A DNA stretch of 64,000 nt from Lathyrus oleraceus (Eukaryota; Streptophyta; Magnoliopsida; Fabales; Fabaceae), in assembly GCF_024323335.1 (NCBI RefSeq), contig NC_066585.1, positions 184,034,294-184,098,293 of the forward strand. The letters are read 5' to 3'. The position numbers and the translations under genes are program-made. Positions within the stretch are counted from its first letter, which is position 1. Each line of letters opens with the position of its first letter. Positions 24,988 to 36,849 of this stretch are shown here, piece after piece. Under the pieces are notes generated by a model. It was given only the letters and a program-made list of their open reading frames with translations, was not told where the DNA came from and ran no database searches.

Positions 24988-26438
24988 ATGGATAAGCAAA
25001 GAAGGAATACGAAGAAGTACAGTTTCAGATAACCCGACTTGAAAGAGTTAAGGAGTTTGACATCCCATGTATTAGATCCCTTGGAGTTCAAAGCTCGTCA
25101 TGGGAAGCTTCTGTCTATTCTTGCTACTCAGGTGGATGAAGGTCTGATGAGTGTACTAGTGCAGTTCTATGATCCTCTGTACCGTTGCTTCACTTTCCCG
25201 GATTTCCATCTTTTGCCTACACTTGAGAAGTATGCTTATCTTGTGGGTATACCTATCTTAGATCAGTTGTTGTTCAGTGGCTTGGAGATAATTCCTTCTT
25301 CCCAAGAGATAGCTGATGTGTTGCACATAGATGTATCTGATATTGGTGCTCATATGACTACCAAAGGTGGAATTCAAGGTCTCCCATCTGATTTCCTCAT
25401 TGCTCAAGCTACTTTATTTGGGAAGGTCATGAGTGAGGACGCCTTTGAGGACATATTTGTACTTCTCATCTATGGGCTAGTGTTATTCCCCAACATCGAC
25501 AATTTCGTGGATGTGAACGCTATTAGGATTTCTCTACTCTTAATCTCGTTCCTACTCTGTTGGGTGACACTTATTTCTCTTTGCATATGAGGAATGCAAA
25601 GGGTGGTGGTACCATTGTGTGTTGTTTGCCTCTGTTATACAAGTGGTTTATTTCGCACTTGCCTCAGACACTCACCTTCAAGGAGAACAAAGGATGTCTA
25701 CGGTGGTCCATGAGACTTATGTCTCTCACTAATGATGATATCTTTTGGTATAACCATGTATATGATGGTGTCCAGATTATTGATTCTTGTGGTGAATTCT
25801 CCAATGTGCCTCTTCTTGGTAGATGTGGTGGAATTAACTACAACCCTGTTTTGGCTCGCCGTCAGCTTGGGTTCCCCTTAAAGGATAAACCTAATAACAT
25901 TTTGTTAGAAGGTGTGTTCTTTCAAGTGGGTAAAGATCCCCAAAACTTGAAGGGCAGGATGGTCCGCGCTTGGTGCAAGATTCATAGGAAGGGAAGGAAA
26001 GAGCTTGGTCCGAAGAATTGTATTGCTTTGGAACCCTACACCTCGTGGGTCAAGAAGAGAGCTTATGAGTACCGCATGCCCTATGACTATCCGAGACCTA
26101 CACCTTTGGTTATGGTTGGGCCTTCAACCCTCCCTAACCAAGGAGTAGAGCAGTTGAGAGATAAAGACCGTTCGTGTGCTTGGGTCCGCGAGCGAGAGGA
26201 GCTACTTCAACAACTCAGAGATAAGGATGCTTTGATAAAATTTCTAGAGCATCAGGTTATCGACAAGCCTGATGATATGGTTACTTCTCTTCTTCCTTAG
26301 TCATCCATGTTTTGGAAGAGGAAGTGTGATCGACTCGCCAAGGAGAAGGCAGATATGGAGGCAGCCTATGAGAGAGAGGTGAAGAGGCTCCGTGCAGCTT
26401 CTCGTCCGGTCTCGAGAGCTTTGGACGATTGTTTCTAG
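24988..26438 (+). pseudogene. Ogre ORF1 (DUF7745-like protein), element C
   Basis: Start chosen at the ATG at 24988 because the next codons align with the start of the G copy. In frame there is a TAA at 25030-25032 (codon 15), then an open stretch to about 25535, a one- or two-base frameshift at about 25530-25545 into the next frame, an open stretch to TAG at 26298-26300, and a final 45 codons to TAG at 26436. Landmarks are VQFYDPLYRCFTFPDF, KGGIQGLPSDF, IYGLVLFPNIDNFVD, GGTIVCCLPLLYKW and a C-terminal coiled-coil tail rich in K, R and E. This ORF upstream of gag is a hallmark of Ogre; its biochemical role is unknown. Confidence 0.85.
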
Positions 26439-26768
26439 GGTTCCATAGGATGTTTATTTTCCTTCTCTCTTGTATTGTATTTGGTTACCAAGACTGTACT
26501 TCTATGGTGTAAATTTTTTCCAGATATTATTAATATGAATATTCGATTATATGTCTAAAAGATTAATATTTTCCAAACATTTGCAAATAGATCTCTAAAA
26601 GTTCCTTTGAGTAAAAATAAAATCATATGCACAAGCATTGCATGCATCATATGTATAAGCAGGTTTTGTTCAGGGCTTCTTGATCAGTGGTCTAACTCTG
26701 TGTTCTTCATTTATTTTGAAGACAAGCTGACGCACCAGTACAACACCAGGGCCAATTCTTCAAAGCTG
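26439..26768 (+). other. ORF1-gag spacer of Ogre C
   Basis: About 330 bp without a convincing gene. The gag frame is open upstream to 26607, and from about 26720 its translation (FEDKLTHQYNTRANSSK) reads like gag N-terminus, so gag may start upstream of the ATG at 26769 by a route I cannot see, for example a spliced leader or a lost ATG. Confidence 0.5.
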
Positions 26769-29700
26769 ATGGATCATCTTGAACAAGAGAACAGAGAACT
26801 TAAGGAGGAGGTAGCTAGGCTGACTGCCATGAGGGAGTCAGTCTTGGCCGCCCAAAGCCAGTCTTCTCCAACACCTGCAACTCCTCCCGCGAGGATAGTC
26901 ATCTCAGAGATAGCTTCCTCTACTGTGCTTGCCGCCACTGCTCACTTCTCTCTTTCTGCTATGCCAGTCGGGTTTCCCTGGGGGATGCCCGCGAACTTTG
27001 TGCCAGAGGGTCTCGCTCCAACCTTTGCTTCTCTGCGGGGATCTAGCCCGGTCCTTGTTGTGCCACCTCCCGTTGTGCACACGTTACCTAGAGTCGACGA
27101 CACCATTTATCATTCTGATCCATCTGAGGGCCCAGATGTTTATGAAAAAATGGATGCTATGAATGACCAATTCCTTGAGCTGGGCAAGGAACTGAAGACT
27201 CTAAGAGGGAAGGACCTCTTCGGTAAATCTGCTGCTGAGTTATGCCTTGTGCCCAACGTCAAGATCCCTAGCAAGTTCAAAGTGCCTGACTTTGAAAAGT
27301 ACAAGGGAAACACTTTCCCTCTCAGCCATCTTATGATGTACGCACGCAAGATGTCAACTCATACTGATAACGATCAACTCCTTATCCACTATTTCCAAGA
27401 CAGCCTGTCTGGTGCCGCACTCAGATGGTATATGGGTCTGGATAGTGCGAACATCCGCTCCTTCAATGACCTTGGCAAAGCTTTCGTCAAGCAGTACAAG
27501 TACAATGTTGATATGGCCCCCGACAGGGACCAGCTGAGGGATATGTCCCAGAAAGAGAAGGAGACGTTTAAGGAGTACGCCCAGAGGTGGCGTAAATTAG
27601 CCGCACAGATTGTTCCCCCACTCGAAGAGAAGGAAATGACCAAGATCTTTCTGAAGACCTTGAGTTCATTTTATTATGATAGGATGATTGCTAGTGCTCC
27701 CTCAGACTTCATCGAAATGGTGAACATGGGGATGAGACTAGAGGAAGGAGTCCGTGAAGGACGTCTTTCCAGAGATGAAGGCTCTTCTGCAAAGCGTTAT
27801 GGGGCTTTTGCAAAGAAGAAAGAGGGATAGGCATATGCCGTGTCTTCCCATACTAAAAGAAGACCCTCTATAAAGAGGAAGACTGTCTGCCCTGCTAGTA
27901 ACTAGCACCAGGTGGCTCATATAGCACCTGCCTTCAGGGAAACTCAACATTATCAGCATCAACAACATCAACATCAACAATATCAACAACAACAGCATCA
28001 TCTGCAACAGCTGGCCTACCATCCTTGAAACAACAATAATACCAGCACTAGCTATGATAGGAAGAGGGTCATTTTTGATCCAATTCCAATGACCTATGTT
28101 GAGCTCTCTCCGTCGCTGATAGATAGGAAGTTGATCACTCCACGTGATCCACTTGCTGTACCGACCAATCCTTTGAGGTGGTACAAGCCTGAGCTTCACT
28201 GTGTTTATCATTCCGGTGCTCCCGGACATTATGTGGAGAACTGTTATCCCCTGAAGACCAAGGTTCAAGACCTTGTTAGAAGTGGGATCTTGTTTTTCGA
28301 GGACGTAGGTCCGAATGTTAAGAAGAACCCATTGCCCGAGCATAGGAAGGCTGCAGTTAACATGGTCCAGGGTTGCCCTGGCAAATATAAAGTCATGTAT
28401 GTCAGTCATATCAGGCAATCTTTAGTCGAGATGCATAGACTGTTATGTGGATACAGTCATTATGAGCATGACCATGACAGCTGTCGTGTGTGCACTGTCA
28501 ACGAGAGAGGATGTCACCAAGTCAGGAAGGACATCCAAGAGATGTTGGATCAGGGTGTGATCGAGATACTTCAGAATCGTGATGAGGATGAAGTGAATTT
28601 ATATCCCCTGTTTTAGGAATACCAGAACCTGTTGTCGTCAGATATGATGGTAGCAAGAAGAAGGTTTCTCCATCTCTTATTATCAAGCCAGCGGGCCCTG
28701 TCCCGTGCTCTTCAGAAAAAGCAGTTCCCTACAGATATAACGCAGTTGCGTTAGAAGATCGGAAGGAGGTGTCGTTGCCCTCCACTTCTGTTGTGAGTAT
28801 ATCTGATGTCAGTGGTGTGACCCGCAGCGGTCATGTTTTCTCGGTGCCGTCGAAACCCCAAGATGACATGAGAAGAACAACTGTTGTTAATCCTGCCGGT
28901 CCTGTGGGGACTTCTTCTCCTTCTCCGAATCCGGCACTTGTTGTTGATAAATTTACTAAAACTCCTGTCCCTGTTGGCCAGCATGGCATTCTAAAAGAGG
29001 AATGTGATGAGATGATGAGGCTCATCGAAAGGAGTGAGTATAATGTTGTTGATCAGCTGCTTCAAACTCCATCAAAGATATATGTCCTATCTTTGCTGAT
29101 GAGTTCAAAGCCGCACCGCGAAGCTTTGCAGAGGGTGTTGGACGTGGCATACATGGATCACGATGTCACAATTGAACAGTTTGATAGCATTGTTGCAAAT
29201 ATAACTGCTTATAACAATTTGAGCTTTTGCGATGCTGATCTTCCCGAGGAGGGAAAAGACCACAATTTGGCTCTGCATATTTCCATGAATTGCAAAGATG
29301 ATGCCTTGTCCATTGTGCTGGTAGACACAGGATCATCGCTAAATGTGTTGCCAAAATCCACTATGGCGAAACATTCTTATCAGGGGCCTCCCATGAGGCA
29401 GAGTGGAGTGGTTGTTAAGGCTTTTGATGGATCGAGGAAAACTGTGATTGGTGAAGTTGAGCTCCCAATCAAGATAGGACCTAGTGATTTCCATATCACT
29501 TTCCAGGTCATGGATATCCACCCATCATATAGCTTCTTGCTTGGCAGACCATGGATTCACGAGGCAGGCGCCGTGACATCCACCATACACCAAAAGTTGA
29601 AATTCGTCAAGAATAAGAAGTTGGTGGTGATAGGGGGAGAGAAGGCTCTCTTGGTAAGCCATTTGTCTTCCTTTTCCTACATAGATGCTGAGGATGGGGT

Positions 29701-30058
29701 TGGGACCCCGTTCCAAGCCTTATCTATTGCGGAGCCCTCTAGGAAAGGACCTTCTTCATTTGCGTCCTACAATAATGCGAAGTTGGCCATTGAGCATGGC
29801 GCAACTACTAGTTTAGGACAAATGATTAAGCTGGAAGACAATAAATCTCGGGCTGACATAGGGTACTCTTTAGGCACTTTCAACGAGCGCGGTTTATTCC
29901 AGAGTGGAGGTTTCATCCACACGATCGAAGACCAAGAGGCTGCTACTATAGTGGAAGATGATGCAGAGGAAGATTCTGGCAACTTTCTCATCCCTGAAGG
30001 AGTCTGCAATAATTGGGTCGCTGTTAATGTTCCAACAGTTGTCCATAAGTCCACGTAA
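26769..30058 (+). pseudogene. Ogre gag-pro, element C
   Basis: Start is the first ATG of the frame, at 26769 (MDHLEQENREL, a coiled coil). The gag capsid region spans about 27220-27780. Three stops follow in frame (27828, 27901, 28026), around a Gln/His-rich stretch at about 27940-28020. The zinc finger CVYHSGAPGHYVENC (CX2HX5HX4C) is at about 28200. A +1-type frameshift near 28605, in a run of four C, moves to the frame that stays open to 30058. Protease has an intact LVDTGSS at about 29320 and an LLGRPWIH flap-end block at about 29540. Without the stops and shift it would be a single gag-pro frame, as in known Ogre elements. Confidence 0.88.
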
Positions 30059-30323
30059 TGTGTTCACTTTTGTTTAAAAACCCTTCTCCCATGCCAAAAG
30101 GAGAAGTGATGACATTGTTGGCACATTAATACAATGATATTCATTCAGTAATTACATGTTAAATGTTTGTTTTCCCAAATTATTTTCCCTTTTTGGTTTT
30201 TGCATGAAATTGGTGATCACTATAAAACCATAAGAAAGAGAATAAAATCAATCTTTTCATCTGCATATTGATTTTCTTTGCTTGAAATCTGAAATCTCTT
30301 TTATATCCAAAATCATTATGCAG
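30055..30323 (+). other. Ogre intron between pro and pol
   Basis: Donor GTAATG at 30055 and acceptor TTATGCAG ending at 30323 bound 269 bp of T-rich, stop-containing sequence. Splicing joins AC from the last pro codon with G at 30324, restoring ACG and entering the pol frame at TTG ATC exactly. An intron at this place is established for Ogre; the exact sites are my inference from frame and splice signals. The acceptor context also occurs in element H at 7886-7892. Splicing here would control the pol to gag-pro ratio. Confidence 0.75.
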
Positions 30324-33300
30324 GTTGATCAAACCCATTGAACATAATGATCCAACATCATCTCCCAACTTTGAGTTCCCTGTATTTGAGGCAGAAGATG
30401 ATGATGTTGAAGATATTCCTGATGAGATTATCCGTCTTCTTGAGCACGAGGAGAAGATCATTCAGCCACATCTTGAGAATTTAGAAACAGTCAACTTGGG
30501 GTCTGAAGATTGTGTTCGAGAAGTGAAGATTGGGGCACTCCTTGAAGAGTCTGTAAAGAAGGGGTTGATTGAGTTGCTACGAGAATATGTCGATGTTTTT
30601 TCCTGGTCATATGAAGACATGCCTGGTCTAGATACTGATATCGTGAAACATTTCCTCCCTTTGAAGCCCGAGTGTGTGCCTGTGAAGCAGAAGCTCAGAA
30701 GAACTCATCCTGATATGGCAGTGAAGATTAAAGAAGAAGTTCATAAGAAAATTGATGCGGGGTTTCTGGTGACTTCTACATATCCTCAATGGGTGGTCAA
30801 TATTGTGCCCATGCCTAAGAAAGACGGAAAAGTCCGAATGTGTGTGGACTATAGAGACTTGAATAAAGCTAGTCCGAAAGATGATTTTCCTCTACCACAC
30901 ATTGATATGTTGGTAGACAATACAGCTAAATTCAATATCTTCTCATTCATGGACGGATTTTCTGGTTATAACAAGATTAAAATGGCACCCGAGGATATGG
31001 AGAAGACAACATTCATCACGCCTTGGGGAACATTCTGTTATCGAGTGATGGCCTTCGGTTTAAAGAACGCCGGAGCCACGTATCAATGTGCTATGACTAC
31101 CTTGTTTCATGATATGATGTATAAGGAGATCGAGGTATATGTTGATGATATGATTGCAAAGTCGAAAATGAAAGTTGAACATGTAGAGCACTTGTTAAAG
31201 CTTTTTCAGCATTTGAGGAAGTACAAACTCCGTCTGAATCCGAACAAATGTACATTTGGAGTCCGTTCCGGCAAGTTATTGGGATTTATTGTCAGTGAAA
31301 GAGGTATTGAAGTTGATCCTGCCAAGGTCAAAGCAATACAAGAGATGCCTGCGCCCAAAACTGAGAAGCAAGTCTGAGGTTTTCTTGGCCGCTTGAATTA
31401 TATTTCCAGATTTATATCCCACATGACTGCCACATGTGCGCCAATATTCAAGCTCCTCCAGAAAGATCAGCGTCATGATTGGACCGAGGATTGCCAGAAG
31501 GCCATTGACAGTATCAAAGAGTATCTGCCCGAGCCTCCAATCCTGTCTCTGCCTGTGGAAGGGAGACCATTGATTATGTACTTGACCGTTCTTGAAGACT
31601 CTATGAGTTGTGTATTGGGTCAGCAAGATGAATCAGGGAAGAAAGAGTATGCTATATACTATTTAAGTAAGAAGTTCACTGATTGTGAGTCTCGATACTC
31701 AATGCTTGAGAAGACATGTTGTGCTTTGGCTTGGGCCGCTAAGCGCTTACGCCAGTATATGTTGAATCATACCACTTGGTTGATATCCAAAATGGATCCA
31801 ATCAAGTATATCTTTGAGAAGCCTGCTTTAACTGGGAGGATTTCCCGTTGGCAGATGTTGTTGTTTGAGTATGATATTGAGTATCGAGCTCAAAAAGCTA
31901 TTAAAGGTAGTATCTTGGCTAACCACTTGGGACATCAACCAATTAAGGATTATCAGTTTGTTCAGTACGACTTCCCAGATGAGGAGATTCTGTATTTGAA
32001 AATGAAAGATTGCGATGAGCCTACGCTCGATGAAGGGCCAGAGCCTGGTTCCCGATGGGGCGTGGTGTTTGATGGCATTGTTAATCAATATGGAAATGGT
32101 ATTGGGGCAGTGATTATTACTCCTTAGGGCACATATTTTACTTTTACATCAAGGCTAACTTTCAAATGCACGAATAATATGGCGGAGTATGAGGCCTGTA
32201 TTATGGGTTTAGAAGAGTGTATTGAGCTTAGGATCAAGCATCTTGATGTTTATAGTGATTCGACCCTTGTTGTTAATCAGATTAAGGGTGAATGGGAGAC
32301 GAATCAGCCTGGCCTCATCCCATACAGATATTATGCGAGGAGGATTTCAACTTTCTTTACCAAGGTTAACTTCCATCGTATTCCTCGAGATGAGAATCGG
32401 ATGGCAGATGCTCTTGCTACGCTTGCTTCGATGATTATGGTGAAATTCTGGAATGAAGTCCCCAATATTACTGTGATGCGCTTGGATAGACCAGCTCATG
32501 TATTTGCAGTTGAAGAGGTGAAAGATGATAAGCCATGGTATTATTATATCAAATGCTTTCTCCAAAGTCACATCTACCCACCTGAGGCATCTATTAAAGA
32601 TAGGAAGACTTTGAGGAGATTATCTGACAGTTTTTACCTTAATGGCGATGTGCTTTATAAGAGGAATTTTAACATGGTTCTGCTCAGATGCGTGGATAGA
32701 CACGAAGCAGACCTGTTGATGACTGAAGTCCGTGAGGGTTCATTTGTTACTCATTCCAATGGACATGCCATGGCAAAGAAGATGTTGAGAGCAGGCTACT
32801 ATTGGCTGACAATGGAGTCTGACTGCTGCAAATATGTGAAAAGATGCCACAAGTGTCAAATTTATGCGGATAAGATTCATATTCCCCCGACACTTCTGAA
32901 TGTTATTTCATCACCATGGCCTTTCTCCATGTGGGGAATTGATATGATTGGCATGATAGAGCCAAAGGCGTCAAACGATCACCGTTTTATTCTCGTGTCA
33001 ATTGATTACTTCACCAAGTGGGTTGAAGCGGCGTAATATGCAAATGTGACCAGGCAGGTGGTTGTGAAGTTTATCAAAAATCAACTCATATGCCGATATG
33101 GGGTTCCAGACAAGATTATTACTGATAATGGATCTAACTTGAACAATAATATGATGAAAGAGATGTGTAGCGAGTTCAAGATTGCGCATCATAATTCTTC
33201 TCCTTATAGACCCAAGATGAATGGGGTTGTTAAAGCTGCTAACAAGAACATCAAGAAGATTATCCAGAAGATGGTTGTTACGTACAAAGACTGGCATGAG

Positions 33301-33783
33301 ATGCCGCCATTTGCTTTGCATGGTTATCGTACATCTGTCAGCACTTCAACAGGGGCAACCCATTTCTCTCTCGTTTATGGCATGGAGGTTGTGCTCCCCG
33401 TAGAGGTTGAGATCCCATCAATGAGAATCTTGATGGAAGCTAAGTTGACTGAGGCTGAATGGGTTCAGAGTCATTATGACCAACTGAATTTTATTGAAGA
33501 AAAGGGATTAACTACCATGTGTCATGGTCAGTTATATCAGCAAAGGATGAAGAAAACCTTTGATAAGAAGGTCACGCCTCGGGTGTTCCGAGCAGGTGAC
33601 CTCGTACTCAAGAAAGTCTTATCTTTTGCGCCCGATTCCAGGGGCAAGTGGACTGCATACTATGAAGGTTCATACGTTGTTAAGAGAGACTTTTCAGGCG
33701 GTGCTTTGATTCTTACAATTATGGATGGGGAGGACTTCCCTTGTCATGTGAATTCAGATGCAGTCAAGGAATACTTCGCCTAA
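30324..33783 (+). pseudogene. Ogre pol: RT, RNase H, integrase, element C
   Basis: One frame of about 1,153 codons with only three stops: TGA 31375-31377, TAG 32125-32127, TAA 33034-33036. RT: MCVDYRDLNK at about 30838 and YVDDM at about 31138. RNase H: first Asp at about 32070, Glu in NNMAEYEAC at about 32180, VYSDS at about 32250. Integrase: HHCC zinc motif (HEAD, HSNGH, CHKC) at about 32700-32860; core Asp in WGIDM at about 32940 and TDNGS at 33124. The third catalytic residue, 36 codons after the second Asp, is Lys (AAA 33232-33234) instead of Glu, so strand transfer should be dead. The chromodomain-free C-terminus ends at a TAA at 33781. Confidence 0.92.
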
Positions 33784-33906
33784 AATAAAAACAGAATAGC
33801 TCGCTAAGTTAAAAACCCAAAAGGGCGGCTTAGGCAAAAAATGAGCGTCTCGATGGATTGAAAATCCGAAAGGGCGATCCAGGAAAAAGTTAGAGACATA
33901 AAAAAA

Positions 33907-33910
<4 letters not shown>

Positions 33911-33989
<79 letters not shown>
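33911..33989. repeat. (TA)n microsatellite, 79 bp
   Basis: An uninterrupted run of about 39 TA units sits between two copies of the post-pol direct repeat of Ogre C. Its perfection suggests recent expansion. Confidence 0.95.
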
Positions 33990-33992
<3 letters not shown>

Positions 33993-35205
33993 GCTAGATT
34001 GAGTACCTCACCTTGGGGAAATCTAGGCAAAAATTAGGGATTTGGCAAGTAACTGCATCTTGACAAGACTTTGTTCTACAGTTGTCGTCTGTCAAAGATT
34101 CTCGCTCAGTCATCGTCAACTGAAGCTTCGAATACATTGGATTCAGAGTTGGTGGAGAAACGGTCATTATGTTCAACGTAGCCCTTTTCCAATATATATC
34201 ACCAATTTCAAATTTGTAAAGATCCATGGAGTCTCTCCCTTTGCAGACTACCATTCTATCAAATAAATTTGAGCCTTTATCAAATTCTTGGCACTCTTAT
34301 TTGTTTCTGCTTAACAAATGTTTGCATGTTTTAATTGATAAATATCATTGTTTTAAATAAAAGTTTTAAATAAACTGTTTTTAAACAAAGTGAACATTCA
34401 CAATGATTGAAAGGATAAATGGAATGTCCTCAGTGCTCTCCCAAGGATAGTATGATCTCCAAAAGGGTAAGACATTTGTTCATATTCCTAGCATATTTTT
34501 ATTCTCTTGATCATCTTTCAGGTTGTCTCCTTCGTGAGCGTAGAGAAGGGTGATATGTCATCAAGTCCCTAGAGAGTTTGGAGTTTTGGCCTTGATGTGT
34601 ATACTTCTACCTCCATCCTCAGATCCCCAAGGAGGCTTAGTCTAGCATCTGTGTTTCATCAATTATTTGGTTGTCATCCCTTGTGTGGACTGGCCTAAAA
34701 TCCCTTATAGATTGATAAAAGTTGATATGTTGTCTTTTCGAGGAAGTTGGTCTTTCCCTCAGCATAAATGGAAATCTCTTGCAGAGTGAGCAGGAATTCC
34801 CAGCATGAGTGGAAATCCTCAGCAGTTTGGCTTGTAGCCTCTCCTCAGCAGGTCGACTTGCAACTCATCCCTGGTAGAGTCGCTCACAGCAGGTTATCCC
34901 CAGTATGATCGCCTTCAGTCTTCCCCGTGGAGTTTCCTGATTAGAGCTTGACATTTTGTATTCCCCTACTTATTGGAAAGTTTCCTCCTGGAAGGTCTGG
35001 TGGTGGAGATGTTGTGTCTTTCCCCAGCGGAGCATTGGTTCTCTCTCCTTGTTAGAGATACCTCTCCAACATATGAAAGGAAGTGTTTTATTTGTTGAAA
35101 TTTTTGTTTGGTGGTTGTTCCCCACAGAGGTTCATATCCTGTCCCCTGATAAGTTCCCCAATAGAGTTTCTTCTACAATGGATCTTATCCGTGATGAGTT
35201 CTCTA

Positions 35206-35221
35206 GTAGAGTTTCCTCTAC
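35206..35221 (+). repeat. Inverted repeat GTAGAG-TTTC-CTCTAC in Ogre 3' UTR
   Basis: Perfect 6-bp arms at 35206-35211 and 35216-35221 around TTTC. A sister copy about 44 bp upstream (35162-35175) has arms TAGAG and TTCTA with the same TTTC loop, pairing through one G-T. Confidence 0.6.
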
Positions 35222-35983
35222 ATTGGATCATGTGTTTATTCAGCAGCGAATCCCTGGTGGTGACTCTATAGCTTCCCCCAGCGGAGTAATTTCTTCCTGC
35301 TCCCGACGACATAAATGTTTCTACATGTTCCCGAGAATCGTTGGAGAATCCTCATCATTTGGTAGTTATGACCTTTGCTTATCCCCAACAGCGGTACCTG
35401 ATCCCCAGTGTTAGTCTTCTCCCCTGGAAACGAATCTGGTTGGTCCCCAGCGGCGATTGTTGTTTCCTGGTATTAGATGCTCCCCACCAGATTGGATTTT
35501 CTCCTGTGGGCCTGGCCTTCTCGTTCGAGATGTTATACCGGATGTCTGTACATTGATTCTTGGACCTGTTTGTGTTAGATATGTCTGTTTGTCAGCATTA
35601 ATCATACACAAACCATGCATATACATGTATAACTATAGCATTCAGATATTCATGTTGCATTCTTTGCTGTATATCTTTGCTTGTTATCTCCTGTTATTGG
35701 TGAAATGTTCTTCCCCAAGCAGATGCTTGTGTCTGATCTCTCCATATAGAGTCAGCCCCATAGGCATAAAGTGTCTATCTTTCCTTCTATACTCCCCACT
35801 GAGTTATATCCTCGTGGATGATTATTGTTTCAGTTTCCTCCCTAAATATATATTGGGACGGAATTACTCCCCTGAGTTATATCCTCATTGGGTCGAGTCT
35901 TGCTTCACTGTGTCTCTCTAGTTTGTTCCTAGATTGACCCCTTCTTTGTTATTTCCCCTGCAATTCCCTGTGGTTCAGGTGAT

Positions 35984-36849
35984 CAATTACTCAGTAAACA
36001 GTAATTGTTCATTCTCTCCCCAACGGAAGTTGTGGCCTTCTACCCAGTAACCGGTAGTTGTAAGTCCTATTTATGTGGTTTTCTACCCAGTAACCGGTAG
36101 AAGTAATCCCCTCTTTGTTGGTTATCTTTATCCAATATTTGGTATTGATATTCCTTCATTTTTGAGTATACCACCCAGTAATCGGTGATATATCTCTTGG
36201 ATCATTTCTCTTGTCAATGTATCCCCAGTGATTCATCTTTCATTTACCCGTATTTGGTAATGATTGTTTCTCCTTTGGACTGGTCATCATTTTATGCCCA
36301 GTAACCGGTATCCCGATGTCCTTTCTTTTCGGTTGATTTATCCTTTATTAACCCAGTAACCGGTTGTGGATAATCGTCCATGCGAGTATGTTATTTACGT
36401 TCTGAAGGTAATAGATGATATATCTCATGCACTCTTCAGTCGAAGTCTTTTCTTCCCCAGTCGAGTAAGATTCGTATTTCCTTGTGGAATCGAATGTCCA
36501 TCTTATAAGTCGAGTTTGCTTTTTCAGCCCTCCCTTCGGATGATGAGTGTCTTGGATATGTTCCCAATTCACGTCTGGTTGGTCACCTATTATATGCCCA
36601 GTAACAGGTATCCTTGGTGTTCCTTCCTCCTGCTCCCTATTATGACTTTTTGTCCCCTGTGGAGTCAGATTTTCCTGAGTTGAAATAAACTTTCTAGGTC
36701 TTCCTCGGGTATTTTGGATGATTGATATCTCTCACCCTTATACCGGTCTTAGATATTCTTTCTCTCTGAGCATGTTGTTCTCTCACCCTTATACCGGTGT
36801 GCGATCACATGTCTCTGTTTTGAGTTTTATTACCTAGTAACCGGTAATA
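35984..36849 (+). repeat. Array of about 12 short hairpin repeats in Ogre C 3' UTR
   Basis: Each unit is ARM + 8-nt loop (CAGTAACC or close) + complementary ARM. Clear copies: 35984-36007 (CAATTACT / AGTAATTG), 36040-36057 (CTACC / GGTAG), 36081-36102 (TTCTACC / GGTAGAA), 36172-36187 (CACC / GGTG plus outer TATA / TATA), 36241-36262 (CATTTACC / GGTAATG), 36294-36311 and 36594-36611 (ATGCC / GGTAT), 36350-36365 (AACC / GGTT), 36784-36799 (CACC / GGTG), 36828-36849 (TATTACC / GGTAATA). More degenerate copies are at 36126-36150 and 36734-36747. Spacing is irregular, so it is not a classic tandem satellite. Arms change in step with each other, which suggests RNA or cruciform structure is maintained (inference). 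Confidence 0.75.

Noticed and set aside
24988..26438. Host gene of the DUF7745 / plant mobile domain class
   Set aside because: Located between the primer site and gag of Ogre C and repeated in Ogre G at the same relative place.
27738..28418. 226-codon minus-strand ORF opposite Ogre gag
   Set aside because: Shadow of gag on the other strand; composition (Leu/Met runs) comes from the CAACAT repeats.
35457..35921. 154-codon ORF in the Ogre 3' UTR
   Set aside because: T/C-rich low-complexity translation without motifs; lies in a region known to be non-coding in Ogre.
35984..36849. CRISPR array (regular repeats with spacers)
   Set aside because: Spacing is irregular, repeats are hairpins with changing arms, and the sequence is a plant retrotransposon UTR.
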